Shown in pieces: positions 9,014 through 18,263 of a stretch of 64,000 nt of DNA. Numbering within the stretch: position 1 is the first letter of the stretch; every line of letters begins with the position of its first letter. Origin of the DNA: Salinimicrobium sp050750585 (lineage in GTDB: Bacteria > Bacteroidota > Bacteroidia > Flavobacteriales > Flavobacteriaceae); NCBI RefSeq assembly GCF_050750585.1, contig NZ_JBOJLM010000015.1:15825-79824 (forward strand). The letters are read 5' to 3'. A program made the translations under genes and the position numbers. Below the pieces are notes generated by a model, which was given only the letters and a program-made list of their open reading frames with translations, was not told where the DNA came from and did not search any database.

Positions 9014-9150
9014 TGTAGAGAGATGTTTGTGCGTCTTTTTATTCAGGGCGCTAAATTACAAAGAAGAAAAGAAAAAGAAACCATTTGCAGGAGAATATGT
9101 TAGCAAAACTTTAAGGAATGAAATCTTAGCAAAATACCTGTAAAACTGCG

Positions 9151-9384
9151 CTATCTCGGGTATTTTCTCCTAATAGTTCGCAGGATATCTTCCATGCCGT
9201 TCACTTTAAGATCCAGCACTTGCTGTAGTTGATCTCCGGTTTTTCCCTTCGGAAATCCCTGTTGCCTAAACCAGACCAGATAAAATTCCGGTAGTTCTGA
9301 AAGATATCGGCCTTTGTATTTGCCAAAATGCATCTTCGCATGAGCGAGATCGAGAAGGGCTTTATAATCTGGTTTAAGATCCAT
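9151..9384 (-). CDS. DUF3820 family protein
   Basis: 77 residues matching the small DUF3820 family, with MHFGKYKGRYLSELPEFYLVWF in the middle (an F-G-K-Y-K-G core) and a basic C-terminus. The family is widespread in gamma-proteobacteria and Bacteroidota and has been linked loosely to nucleic-acid processing by fusion partners; no function is established. It stands alone between pyrG and the divergent GH3 gene, with a half-site of the TCAAAAATGGC motif just upstream of its ATG. Confidence 0.75.
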   Translation of the reverse strand: MDLKPDYKALLDLAHAKMHFGKYKGRYLSELPEFYLVWFRQQGFPKGKTGDQLQQVLDLKVNGMEDILRTIRRKYPR

Positions 9385-9552
9385 GCCGCTAAGGTCTCAA
9401 AAATGGCAAAATTGGGAACGATTTTTTCCGAAGTATTTCTGAAGAATTTCAGCAAAGTATCAGGTCTTTTGAAAGGTTAAAATCTTGGTAATTCCGCCTG
9501 TATTTTCTGGCAAATAATGAGCTTTTGAGTAATTTCAGCCAAAAAGGAACCA

Positions 9553-11079
9553 ATGGCAGTAATAGGATCAATAATAAAAGGGCTTATTCAGGTAACCGAT
9601 GCAGTTTCTTCGGAACCCAAACCTCATGAAGCGCAGGCCGAAGTGTTGAAAAACCTCCTGAAAAAGGCGAAAAATACTGCTTTTGGTCTACATTATAATT
9701 TTGAAGAACTTTTAGAAGCAGATGACATAAAGGCAGAATTTGCCCGCCGAATTCCCATTTTTGACTACAATAAGATCAATGAAGAATGGTGGAGCAAAAT
9801 GCATGAGGGGGAAGAAAATGTGACCTGGCCCGGAAAACCTCCATATTTTGCGCTTAGTTCGGGTACTACGGGTAAATCGAGCAAGAGAATTCCCGTCACC
9901 GATGATATGGTAGAGGCGATTCGCCAAACCGGGATCAAGCAGGTGGCTTCTTTGGCGAATTACGATCTGCCTTCCGACTTTTTTCAGAAGGAGATTATGA
10001 TGCTTGGCAGTTCCACCGACCTTAAGCAGGTTGAAGACCACGAAGAAGGAGAGATAAGCGGGATTAGTGCCAGCAATATCCCTTTTTGGTTCCGTAATTT
10101 TTACAAACCCGGGGTGGAGATTTCCCAGATTGAAGATTGGGATGAGCGGGTACTGCAAATCGCAAAAGAGGCTAAAAACTGGGATATAGGTGCCCTCACC
10201 GGGATACCTTCGTGGACAGAGCTTATGCTCAAGAAGATCATTGAATATCACAATGCTTCCAATATTCATGAAATCTGGCCAAATCTTATGGTGTATTCAA
10301 CGGGTGGAGTTGCCTTTGAACCGTATGAAAAAGCTTTTGATAAACTTGTTTCCCATCCGCTGGTGGTGATAGATACTTACCTGGCTTCCGAAGGATTTAT
10401 GGCTTTCCAGTCACGGCCCGATACGCGATCAATGCAGCTGGTTGTTGACAATGGGATATATTTCGAATTTGTGCCTTTTAAACCTGAATACATTGGAGAA
10501 GACGGCTCTGTAACCCCCGATGCTCCCGTGCTGCCACTGGAAAAGGTAGAACCCGAAAAAGATTATGTACTGTTAATAAGTACAGTTTCGGGAGCCTGGA
10601 GATATGTTATTGGCGATACCATAAAATTCACCGACATTGACCGACTTGAGATAAGGATCACGGGGAGAACAAAATTTTTCCTGAATGTTGTGGGTTCTCA
10701 GCTATCGGTCAATAAAATGAATGATGCCATTAAAGAAATGGAACAAAAATTCAATATTACCATTCCCGAGTTTACTGTGGCCGCGATTAAAAAAGACGGG
10801 GAATATATCCATAAATGGTACCTGGGTACCGAAGCTGAAGTTGATGAAAGGGAATTGGCAGCTTCATTGGATAAAACTTTACAGGACGCCAACAAGAATT
10901 ATGGCGTAGCCCGCAGTAAAGCTTTAAAAGGGGTGGAGGTTGTAAAAACTTCTCCTGATACGTTCACCTCGTGGAGTGCAGCCAACAAAAAGAAAGGCGG
11001 CCAGGTAAAAATGGAAAAGGTAATGAACGAAGAAAAATTTGCGGAATGGGAGGAGTTTGTTTCTTCAAGTAACAATTAA
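9553..11079 (+). CDS. GH3 auxin-responsive promoter family protein (acyl-adenylate/amido synthetase fold)
   Basis: 508 residues, the normal length for bacterial GH3 members. The ATP/AMP-binding motif is FALSSGTTGKSSKRIPVT near residue 100. The middle motif WPNLMVYSTGGVAFEPY and the later YVLLISTVSGAWRYVIGDTI with RITGRTKFFLNVVG mark the adenylating core. Plant GH3 enzymes join amino acids to jasmonate or auxin through an acyl-adenylate. Bacterial homologues are common in Bacteroidota, and their substrates are unknown. The ATG follows AAAAAGGAACC. No partner gene is obvious, so an acid-amido synthetase function is an inference from fold. Confidence 0.9.
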   Translation: MAVIGSIIKGLIQVTDAVSSEPKPHEAQAEVLKNLLKKAKNTAFGLHYNFEELLEADDIKAEFARRIPIFDYNKINEEWWSKMHEGEENVTWPGKPPYFALSSGTTGKSSKRIPVTDDMVEAIRQTGIKQVASLANYDLPSDFFQKEIMMLGSSTDLKQVEDHEEGEISGISASNIPFWFRNFYKPGVEISQIEDWDERVLQIAKEAKNWDIGALTGIPSWTELMLKKIIEYHNASNIHEIWPNLMVYSTGGVAFEPYEKAFDKLVSHPLVVIDTYLASEGFMAFQSRPDTRSMQLVVDNGIYFEFVPFKPEYIGEDGSVTPDAPVLPLEKVEPEKDYVLLISTVSGAWRYVIGDTIKFTDIDRLEIRITGRTKFFLNVVGSQLSVNKMNDAIKEMEQKFNITIPEFTVAAIKKDGEYIHKWYLGTEAEVDERELAASLDKTLQDANKNYGVARSKALKGVEVVKTSPDTFTSWSAANKKKGGQVKMEKVMNEEKFAEWEEFVSSSNN

Positions 11080-11251
11080 CAAAGACCAAATATCAAGCAC
11101 CAAATTCAACTATTTTCAGGCCGCTATGTGAGTTGACGGCAATGTTACTCGAGCTGAGTCGGGAGGAATGTCATCTTAAATCCTTCGTTTATCGCACAGG
11201 ACAGGCTCGTCAAAAGACCTTTTCAATATACAATAGACATTATACTATTGA

Positions 11252-11968
11252 TCAGCTTTCCTCTTCTGTCTCTGCTTCAGGTTCTTCTTCCAGTTCAACG
11301 GCAAGTTCATCATCCAGGCTATTCGCCAGTGCGAGGATGGCTTCGGGGGAAAGATAAAGTCTTGCTTTTCTTTTCTTGTATGAATCTGATAAACTGGAGT
11401 GATTGAGAATAAAATCTTTTGTAGCAAAAATATAATTGCCCATGCCGCGGTTCACGGCATAGGTATCTGCTGTGCGTTCTGCCTTTCTAATAAAATCATC
11501 TGAAGTTACATATCGGGTTCCGAATATGAGCAGTTCCATTGCCGATTTATCGCGGTAATCTCCAATATGTCCCAGCTCGTGGCCTAACCAGCCTATGAGA
11601 ACTTCAGAAGGAACTTCGGCCATAGAGAATTTTTCGTTTTCAATGAGGAATTTATTACTCATCAAAACATAATAGCTACGGTTCTTTTTACCTTTAAACA
11701 GATTCCCCAGCTTTGGCTGTGCTTGCATAAAGGCATTTTTCATATTGCTTTTATATCTAAACTCGATCTCTATATCTTCAAGTTCAGGATAAAATGAGAG
11801 GGCAATCTTAGCTTCTTCCAAAATAGTCCTGGGAATTATTTTATTACCCTGCTGAACAATTTTATTTTCTTCAGTATTTCTCTTTGCAGCACAACTCCAA
11901 TTCCCTGTCAGGAAAGGAAAAAGCAGGATTAAAACCAGAACCTTCTTTGTAGAACCCGATAATTTCAA
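11252..11968 (-). CDS. HELGH zinc-metallopeptidase-like lipoprotein, copy A
   Basis: A close paralogue of the next gene upstream. The proposed start is TTG at 11968, which gives MKLSGSTKKVLVLILLFPFL and a lipobox GNWSC like that of copy B. The frame is open to an ATG at 12028, but that would bury the signal peptide. It has GWLGHELGHIGDYRDKS (HExxH zinc motif) and a second block AERTADTYAV whose Glu fits the third zinc ligand of M48-like zincins. The tail is acidic (EEEPEAETEEES). Role unknown; probably a cell-envelope protease. Confidence 0.75.
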   Translation of the reverse strand: MKLSGSTKKVLVLILLFPFLTGNWSCAAKRNTEENKIVQQGNKIIPRTILEEAKIALSFYPELEDIEIEFRYKSNMKNAFMQAQPKLGNLFKGKKNRSYYVLMSNKFLIENEKFSMAEVPSEVLIGWLGHELGHIGDYRDKSAMELLIFGTRYVTSDDFIRKAERTADTYAVNRGMGNYIFATKDFILNHSSLSDSYKKRKARLYLSPEAILALANSLDDELAVELEEEPEAETEEES

Positions 11969-12211
11969 CTTCTGGAACTCTTGAATTATATCAAAATATA
12001 TAATACCGGATTTTATGGGGATTTTCATAGAGGAAGGTCTATTCGGCTGATTCAGATAAAAGGTAATGGTGAATCAACCAGTATGCCACAACTCACAGTG
12101 GCTTTGTTTTTTCAGGAATATTTTTCAAACAATTTAATAATACCCCAGGAGCTTCAGCAGAGCGATCCCAAAGTTTCAATATAAATTATTCATTATACAA
12201 TATTCAATTGA

Positions 12212-12898
12212 TTAGCTTTCTTCATTTTCGGCTTCTTCGAGCTCTTCTTCCAGTTTATTTACCAGCACCAGGATCTCTTCGGGGGAGAGGTAGAGGCGGG
12301 CAATTCTTTCTTTATAGCTGTCCGAGAGATGGGAGTTATTCAGGATAAAATTTTTGGTGGCGAGTATATATTCACTCATTCCGGCATTAACAGCGTAGGT
12401 GTCGGCAGCACGTTCGGCTCGTTTGATGTAATTTTCCGAAGTGATATACCTGAAGCCAAAAATAACCAACCCCATTGCCGATTTGTCCCGGTAGTCCATA
12501 ACATGACCCAGTTCATGGCCCAGCCAGCCTATTAAAACTTCTGAAGGTACATCGGACATTGTGAATTCTTCTTTTTCAATCAAAAATCTACTGCTGATGA
12601 AAATGTTATAAGTACGGTCATTTTTGCCCTTGAACAAATTCGATTTGTTAGGCTGGGCCTGCATGAAAGATTTCTTGATGTCTTTCTTGTACTTGAAATC
12701 AATTTCTACATCCTTGAGTTCGGGGTAGTAGGAGAGTGCTACTTTGGCCTCGTGTAGTAGACTTTCGGGTATGAGCTTATTGCCCTGGTAAACGATCTTT
12801 TTTTCTTCCATGTCTTTTTTTGCAGCACAGCTCCAGTGTCCTCCCAGCAACGGCAGCAGGAGTAGTAAAGCGAACATTTTTTTGAGTGATCTATGCAT
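12212..12898 (-). CDS. HELGH zinc-metallopeptidase-like lipoprotein, copy B
   Basis: 228 residues. The N-terminus MHRSLKKMFALLLLLPLLGG followed by HWSC is a lipoprotein signal. The zinc motif is GWLGHELGHVMDYRDKS, and the second block AERAADTYAV supplies a likely Glu ligand. It aligns with copy A over the whole length with only small changes, including the shared FMQAQP and VPSEVLIGWLGHELGH blocks, so the two arose by a local duplication. Tandem position on the same strand with a gap of about 240 bases suggests separate or joint expression. Substrate not known. Confidence 0.8.
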   Translation of the reverse strand: MHRSLKKMFALLLLLPLLGGHWSCAAKKDMEEKKIVYQGNKLIPESLLHEAKVALSYYPELKDVEIDFKYKKDIKKSFMQAQPNKSNLFKGKNDRTYNIFISSRFLIEKEEFTMSDVPSEVLIGWLGHELGHVMDYRDKSAMGLVIFGFRYITSENYIKRAERAADTYAVNAGMSEYILATKNFILNNSHLSDSYKERIARLYLSPEEILVLVNKLEEELEEAENEES

Positions 12899-13026
12899 TG
12901 TATTTTCTTAATCCTGCCCAGATAAGGTATAGTTTCCAACTCCAAATTCTTTGAAATATTTCTTAAAAAATAGGGTCTTCGGCTGATTTTAGGTAATTTG
13001 AAGGAAGAACAGAAAAATCAACCACT

Positions 13027-13812
13027 ATGCCAGAACTACCCGAAATTACGCTGTATAAAGAATATCTCGATGCTACTGCACTGGATAAAAAAATCACCTC
13101 TATAGATTTTTTGAATACCGGCGGATTACAGGCACCAAAAGAAGCGTTTATTAAAGCTTTTGAAGGAAAGAAATTTACGGGCAGCCGTAGGTTGGGGAAA
13201 TATCTTTTTATCGAGACCTCGGGGGAAAAGGCTTTGGTCTTGCATTTTGGAATGACTGGAAAGTTGGAGTATTACAAGAATCAGGATCCGCCGAAGTATT
13301 CCGGAGTGGTTTTTTCTTTTGAGGATAACGACCACCTGGCTTTTGTGTGCAGAGGGAAACTGGGCAAACTTTTTATTGCTGAAAGTCTGGAAGAATTCAG
13401 GCGACGAAAGGAGTTGGGCCATGATGCGCTCGATCTTTCAGAAGATGAATTTCTGGAACTACTTGAACCTAAGACCGGAAGCATCAAAGGAGTGTTGACA
13501 GATCAACATGTGCTGGCCGGAATTGGCAATTTGTATTCTGATGAAATGTTGTACCAGTGCAAGATACATCCGAAGACAAAGACGAATTTAATTTCAGAAA
13601 AAGATAAGAAGCAGCTGTTCAGGAAGATGCGAAAAGTGCTTGAAATGTCTATAAAAAAGGAAGGAGTGCGAAAGGATTTCCCCGATTCTTATCTTATTAA
13701 ACATCGAAAAGAAGGTGATGACTGCCCTGCTTGTGAAGGCAAGATCAAACAGATCAAGGTCTCAGGCCGTAGCACTTATTTCTGTCCATCCTGTCAAAAA
13801 GAGCAAAAATGA
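13027..13812 (+). CDS. Fpg/Nei family DNA glycosylase
   Basis: 261 residues. The mature N-terminus PELPE carries the catalytic Pro2 and Glu3 of the family. A Lys in RRLGKYLFIE fits the conserved beta-hairpin Lys. The helix-two-turn-helix region (DQHVLAGIGNLYSDEMLY) contains the DNA-binding Asn. A C-terminal zinc finger has CPAC and CPSC pairs. The family removes oxidised bases and cuts the abasic site. Whether this is an 8-oxoguanine (MutM) or Nei type is not settled by sight. The stop overlaps the ATG of the next gene (ATGA). Confidence 0.93.
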   Translation: MPELPEITLYKEYLDATALDKKITSIDFLNTGGLQAPKEAFIKAFEGKKFTGSRRLGKYLFIETSGEKALVLHFGMTGKLEYYKNQDPPKYSGVVFSFEDNDHLAFVCRGKLGKLFIAESLEEFRRRKELGHDALDLSEDEFLELLEPKTGSIKGVLTDQHVLAGIGNLYSDEMLYQCKIHPKTKTNLISEKDKKQLFRKMRKVLEMSIKKEGVRKDFPDSYLIKHRKEGDDCPACEGKIKQIKVSGRSTYFCPSCQKEQK

Positions 13813-14534
13813 AGGTGCATATAGGTTGTTCGGGCTATAACTATAAAGACTGGAGGGGACCTTTTTATCCGGAAAAAATGGCGCAGCGTAAGTGGCTGGA
13901 GCATTATTCTGCCATTTTTGACACCGTAGAGATCAACAATACATTTTACAGATTTCCCAGGGAAAAAGGGTTGCATACATGGAAAGAGACTGTGGAGAAG
14001 AATTTCGAGTTTACTTTAAAAGGACACCGGTACATCACCCACCGCAAAAAGCTCAAGGAAGTTACCCAAAGCGTGAAGGATTTTGAAAGTCTTGCCAAAC
14101 TTTTAAAGCAGAACCTTGGCTGCATTCTATGGCAGTTGCCGCCAAACCTGCACCGGAATGATGAGAAGCTCAGGGAGTTTTGTAAAACGCTTGATCCAAC
14201 ATTAAAAAATGTGCTTGAATTCCGTCATGATTCATGGTATGATGAAGAAGTATATAATATTTTGAAGGAGCACAACATCATCTTCAGCTCCATTTCAAGT
14301 CCCGAATTTCCTGAAGAACTCATTACTACCGGCAAAACAGGCTACCTCCGTTTTCACGGCACAGGTAAAGACTGGTATGATTACCTTTATTCTAAAGATG
14401 AATTAAAGGAATGGCATAAAAAGATCATGGATAGTGGGCTCAAAGAAATTTATATTTATTTTAATAATGACATACATGCTCACGCCCCCAAAAATGCACA
14501 GCAGCTAAAAGAGCTTTTTGGGCAGACTAATTAA
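13809..14534 (+). CDS. DUF72 (YecE-like) family protein
   Basis: 241 residues with the DUF72 start HIGCSGYNYKDWRGPFYPE, then VEINNTFYRFPREKG and the closing YIYFNNDIHAHAPKNAQQL. The family has a TIM-barrel fold and no proven reaction. It is translationally coupled to the Fpg/Nei glycosylase by an ATGA overlap, which hints at a shared DNA- or nucleotide-repair setting, though this is only context. It converges with the MBL gene with a 4-base overlap. Confidence 0.9.
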   Translation: MKVHIGCSGYNYKDWRGPFYPEKMAQRKWLEHYSAIFDTVEINNTFYRFPREKGLHTWKETVEKNFEFTLKGHRYITHRKKLKEVTQSVKDFESLAKLLKQNLGCILWQLPPNLHRNDEKLREFCKTLDPTLKNVLEFRHDSWYDEEVYNILKEHNIIFSSISSPEFPEELITTGKTGYLRFHGTGKDWYDYLYSKDELKEWHKKIMDSGLKEIYIYFNNDIHAHAPKNAQQLKELFGQTN

Positions 14535-15217
14535 ATTTCAAGCTCCATCCCGTCGTGTGCCGGTACCAGCGGAATCTCTTCTTCAAGCGCTTTGATCTTT
14601 TGTTTGCTCTCTTCGGAAGGATTTTCAAAAAACCATTCGCCGTAGTGACAAAAGGCTATTTTGTTAGTGTGCGGAGATAACAACCGAATGAGATCGGGAA
14701 CGCCGGTATGGCCAAAGATTTTATCTTTTTTGCGGTTAATTCGCCCGCCTTTCTTAATAAAAGTGGCTTCGGTGATCACGAGATCTAATGGCGGTAAATC
14801 GGCAAGGTTAGCTTTTTCTATCCATGCTACATCTCCTGTAATAAAGATTCTTTTTCCGTCTTTTTCGATGATATAGCCAAGGGATTTTAATCTAAGCGCA
14901 TGAATAACAGGGATAGGAGTAAAGGTATATCCTTCTACTTCAAATTTTCCTGAAATAACATTGAGCTGCGGAATGAGGTCGTGGGCTTCGGGCCCAAAAA
15001 GGGGAATTTTGGGTATGAATTTTTCTTTATTCGGAACAAAAAAAGCGTGATCGGGGTGAAAGTGGGTGAAGACCACAGCTTTTGGTTGGTTATCCATATA
15101 TTTTTCTTCCCCTACATCAATCAGGATCTTATCATCTATTAAAAATCCGGTGTGATTGACGTGATCTTCAGCTTTGGGTTCTATTTTTCCGCGGGTGCCA
15201 AGAATCTTTATCTTCAT
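14531..15217 (-). CDS. MBL-fold metallo-hydrolase
   Basis: 228 residues with the metallo-beta-lactamase metal motif VVFTHFHPDHAFFV (HxHxDH), a GDVAW block providing the later Asp, and the His in IAFCHYGEWF. It resembles ribonuclease Z/phosphodiesterase-like members in overall size, but lacks enough marks to name a substrate. It begins 8 bases after the stop of the erythromycin esterase-like gene on the same strand, so both probably share a transcript. Confidence 0.85.
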   Translation of the reverse strand: MKIKILGTRGKIEPKAEDHVNHTGFLIDDKILIDVGEEKYMDNQPKAVVFTHFHPDHAFFVPNKEKFIPKIPLFGPEAHDLIPQLNVISGKFEVEGYTFTPIPVIHALRLKSLGYIIEKDGKRIFITGDVAWIEKANLADLPPLDLVITEATFIKKGGRINRKKDKIFGHTGVPDLIRLLSPHTNKIAFCHYGEWFFENPSEESKQKIKALEEEIPLVPAHDGMELEI

Positions 15218-15225
15218 ATTTTAAT

Positions 15226-16512
15226 TTAAATTCCGAAGGGATAAGTTTCGGGAGTTTTGCTGCCATCAGGTTGCAGGTGTAATGGGTGAAGCCCCTTGGT
15301 CTTATCAATATATAAAAAGGCATCGTATCTTTTTGACATTTTTGAAGATACATAGTTGCCGCGTTCGCGGTGTGGATCGTAAACCACACCAACCGCCCGG
15401 TGACCTATCCTTTCCTGCAGTTTTTTGTACAAGTCGGTACCTTCTTCAAAAAGCAGTAGTTTATTTTCGGCGCCAACGGTATGCAGTTTTCTTTCAATAC
15501 TTCCTTCAATACCTTTTGGCAGGTCCATTTTTTTCATGGGCGCGCCCCAAAAATCTCCTGCGATCACTGAACCTTCATACGAACCAAAGCCCACCAGATA
15601 GACTCCGTCATCGCTGTGCTGCTGTCTCACCAGTTGCCCCACGTTATGCAGGCCCTGTGCTGCCATATCTGTTGCCCTGGCGTCGCCTATGTGGGTATTG
15701 TGCTCCCAAACGATCACTTTGGTGTCTTCTCCATGATAATCTGTAAGCGTGTTGAGCGTTTCTACCATATGGCTGTCGCGTACGTTCCATGAAGAGTGGT
15801 CAAACTGTGCCATGGCCTCGTAGTATTTTTCGGCATTTTTGAGTACCAGGGAATTTAGTTCGGCATTGAGCCCTGCTTCAGGTTCATTTTCATATTGAGA
15901 AGTCTTTTGCCTCACTTCCTTTAACAGCTGCACCACTTCGTTGCGGCACTTTTGTTTGAGGCCGCGGTAAGCTGTCACATAAGAATCGTTTTGCCGGTAA
16001 GGTTCAAAACAATCGGCTGTACGTCTTGCCAACGCGGCTACTTCAGGATCTTCTTTTTCAAGGTAGTTTACTATGATCTCCATAGATTCCCAGAGGCTGT
16101 ACACATCAAGTCCGTAAAATCCTATTTTATTATTTGTATATAGCGTTTTATTATAGTTCTTCATCCACTCGGCGAAAGCGGCAACTTCCCAATTGGCCCA
16201 CATCCATGTTGGCCAGCGCTTAAAATTTTTGAGCACATCGGCAATGTTTGCAGGGGTACCGGGAAAATCTTTCACCCAGCGGTTAATCTCAAAACAATCT
16301 GGCCAGTCACCTTCCACAGCCACAAATGAAAAGCCTTTTTCTTCTATAAGCCGTTTAGAAATTTCGGCTCGCCACGTATAATATTCGTGTGTGCCATGAC
16401 TGGCTTCCCCAAGCAGCACATATTTTAAATCTCCTATTTTCTCCAGAAGCGGATCCAGGTCTTTTACATGCTCCAGAGGTTTGATATATTCTTTTTCCTT
16501 ATCCAGTTGCAT
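15226..16512 (-). CDS. Erythromycin esterase family protein
   Basis: 428 residues. The family motif LLGEASHGTHEYYTWRAEIS is near residue 35, a FVAVEGDWPDCFEINRW block follows, and the second active-site region is VIVWEHNTHIGDARATDM. These match the Ere-type fold in which two Glu and two His residues support hydrolysis. Chromosomal Ere-like proteins in Bacteroidota are often not drug esterases, so resistance should not be assumed. No signal peptide is seen, so it is likely cytoplasmic. Confidence 0.9.
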   Translation of the reverse strand: MQLDKEKEYIKPLEHVKDLDPLLEKIGDLKYVLLGEASHGTHEYYTWRAEISKRLIEEKGFSFVAVEGDWPDCFEINRWVKDFPGTPANIADVLKNFKRWPTWMWANWEVAAFAEWMKNYNKTLYTNNKIGFYGLDVYSLWESMEIIVNYLEKEDPEVAALARRTADCFEPYRQNDSYVTAYRGLKQKCRNEVVQLLKEVRQKTSQYENEPEAGLNAELNSLVLKNAEKYYEAMAQFDHSSWNVRDSHMVETLNTLTDYHGEDTKVIVWEHNTHIGDARATDMAAQGLHNVGQLVRQQHSDDGVYLVGFGSYEGSVIAGDFWGAPMKKMDLPKGIEGSIERKLHTVGAENKLLLFEEGTDLYKKLQERIGHRAVGVVYDPHRERGNYVSSKMSKRYDAFLYIDKTKGLHPLHLQPDGSKTPETYPFGI

Positions 16513-16639
16513 ATCAGTGGTTTTTATAGAATATAATGTACAAAATCTGAAGCATTGATGGAAAAATTAAGGTGTGTCTTTAGAAAAGTTTAAGTTGGAA
16601 TTAATTCTTTTTAAGGGCCTTTTGATTAATTTAGAAATT

Positions 16640-17614
16640 ATGCAAACAGCACAAATTGTAATTGGTCTCGCCATTATTCTATTTACCTATCTGGATTTTT
16701 TTCACACTACCCTCTCCGGAAACGGGTTTGGTATATTCTCAAGAATAGTAAACCAGATCCTGAATCGGATAATGATCCAAAACCGAACCCGTACTATTTT
16801 TAAATTCTCTGGAATAACTCACCTTTTAATCACAACATTTCTTTGGATGTTGTTGTTATTCATTGGAACATATATTGTGTTTAGTGCCGGAGAAGAAATG
16901 GTGGTGAATAGCACTACAGGCCTGCCAGCCACACATCCCGAAAGGTTCTATTACACCGGATATGTGCTGTCAACACTGGGTATTGGAGATTTTGTTCCGG
17001 GAACAGATACCAGCAGGATACTTACCGGAATATTGGCTTTTTCGGGGTTCATCCTTATCACTACCGGGTTAACCTACCTTTTAAGTGTTCTCAATGCTGT
17101 ACTTGCGAAAAAGCAACTTTCCTTTCTTATTTCTACTATGGGAAAAGATATTGAAGAGATCTTTATTTTCTATAAACAACAGGATGATCTAGAAAATTTG
17201 ATCTCAAATGCAGGAGATCTTAGGCAGCAGATTTTGAAAAATGCCAGTAGCTACCTGGCTTTTCCCATGGCTAATTATTTTCTTTCCAAAAATCATGAGT
17301 CGGCTCTTATTTTACAGCTGGCCAGGCTTTATGAAGTAATCATGATCATTCGGCTAGACTGGAATGAGGAAACTGTTCAATACAAGAAGTTAACTGCGAT
17401 CATTAATGGTATTAAAAAGTACCTGGAACTGGGGCTTGAAGATGCCAATGCAGCCAGTCATAATGTAGAGGAGTTAAAAACTTACAGAAGCCACTGGATG
17501 AATCACGGGTATTATTTTAAAAATGAAATAGCTGTAGACAAGCAGTTTTCTTCAAGCCTTAAATATGCCGGTTGGAACTGGAAAGAAGTATATAAACTGA
17601 AGGATGAGGATTAG
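16640..17614 (+). CDS. Two-transmembrane potassium channel family protein
   Basis: The ATG at 16640 (MQTAQIVIGLAIILFTYLD) is preferred; a GTG further upstream at 16574 would add 22 residues before the first membrane segment. The protein of about 324 residues has membrane segments near residues 1-20, 60-80 and 130-155. Between the last two is the pore loop with the selectivity filter STLGIGD, a variant of TVGYGD. A long cytoplasmic C-terminal half, mostly helical, follows and has no RCK motif I can recognise. Likely a K+-selective or related cation channel. Confidence 0.8.
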   Translation: MQTAQIVIGLAIILFTYLDFFHTTLSGNGFGIFSRIVNQILNRIMIQNRTRTIFKFSGITHLLITTFLWMLLLFIGTYIVFSAGEEMVVNSTTGLPATHPERFYYTGYVLSTLGIGDFVPGTDTSRILTGILAFSGFILITTGLTYLLSVLNAVLAKKQLSFLISTMGKDIEEIFIFYKQQDDLENLISNAGDLRQQILKNASSYLAFPMANYFLSKNHESALILQLARLYEVIMIIRLDWNEETVQYKKLTAIINGIKKYLELGLEDANAASHNVEELKTYRSHWMNHGYYFKNEIAVDKQFSSSLKYAGWNWKEVYKLKDED

Positions 17615-17620
17615 GAATAA

Positions 17621-17661
17621 AAAAAGGCTGCTCAAAAAGGACATTTTTGAGCAGCCTTTTT
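17621..17661. terminator. Two-way terminator holding a variant of the TCAAAAATG palindrome
   Basis: The arms AAAAAGGCTGCTCAAAAA and TTTTTGAGCAGCCTTTTT form a perfect stem with a loop of about 5 bases (GGACA). The channel gene and the DUF4168 gene converge on it. The stem contains TCAAAAAGGACATTTTTGA (17632-17650), a near copy of the palindrome found elsewhere in the window. Confidence 0.92.
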
Positions 17662-17675
17662 GGAGCTTAGGAAGC

Positions 17676-18119
17676 TTAGTTGGTAAGTTCCTGCTTTACT
17701 CTCTCCTGGAGTTGTGCATCTTGTTGCAACTGATTTGCAATTTCTTCATAACGCTTAACTGAAAGTCCGCTTTCTGAGATCATGCTTTCCATTTCCTTGC
17801 GGAATTCTAATTGCATTTCGTTGAGCGCCTCGATAATGGTATCATATTGCTTTTCTTCTTCTTTAGTAAGATCGGCTTCTGCCTGAGGGTTCATTTGCGC
17901 CTGGTGGATGGTATTGAACCTGGCTATTTCCATACCTTCTTTGGTTATAATTTCGCTTAGATCCTTCTGGGCTTCCTGGTTTATCATGCGCATCTTTTGA
18001 AAGGTAACCGAAAATTGTTCAATTTCCTTATCTGTAACATCAGATTGTGCCATTAAAGTAGAGGTGCCTATCATCATGAAAAATAAGAGGCTAAAGATCT
18101 TCATTTTACTTAAAATCAT
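17676..18119 (-). CDS. DUF4168-domain secreted protein
   Basis: 147 residues with a signal peptide (start at 18119 or at the internal ATG 18104, MKIFSLLFFMMIGTSTLMAQ). The mature part is a helical, charged DUF4168 domain with IEQFSVTFQKMRMINQEA near its start and the closing LSVKRYEEIANQLQQD. The family is periplasmic and of unknown role. It ends beside a strong terminator and seems to form its own transcription unit. Confidence 0.8.
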   Translation of the reverse strand: MILSKMKIFSLLFFMMIGTSTLMAQSDVTDKEIEQFSVTFQKMRMINQEAQKDLSEIITKEGMEIARFNTIHQAQMNPQAEADLTKEEEKQYDTIIEALNEMQLEFRKEMESMISESGLSVKRYEEIANQLQQDAQLQERVKQELTN

Positions 18120-18263
18120 ATTTTTTCTATTAGGTTTCCCACAAACGTAAAGTTAATGATTCAAAAAGGCAAAAAAAGACTGATTTTTTGCCTAAATCTA
18201 AAGGAATACGCTTCTTTATTCTCAAAAATGGTAAAAAACGAAGTTATTTTTTCTGTGTCCTGC

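Noticed and set aside
11100..11230. Possible dispersed repeat remnant (GTCATCTTAAATCCTTCG region) after the GH3 gene
   Set aside because: It recalls a common flavobacterial intergenic repeat, but no second copy is in the window to support it.
15226..16512. Antibiotic-resistance gene (macrolide esterase)
   Set aside because: Only the broad family is visible; chromosomal homologues in Bacteroidota are common and there is no mobile element around it.
16574..16640. N-terminal extension of the channel protein from a GTG
   Set aside because: The added 22 residues are not typical, and the ATG at 16640 begins directly with the first membrane segment.
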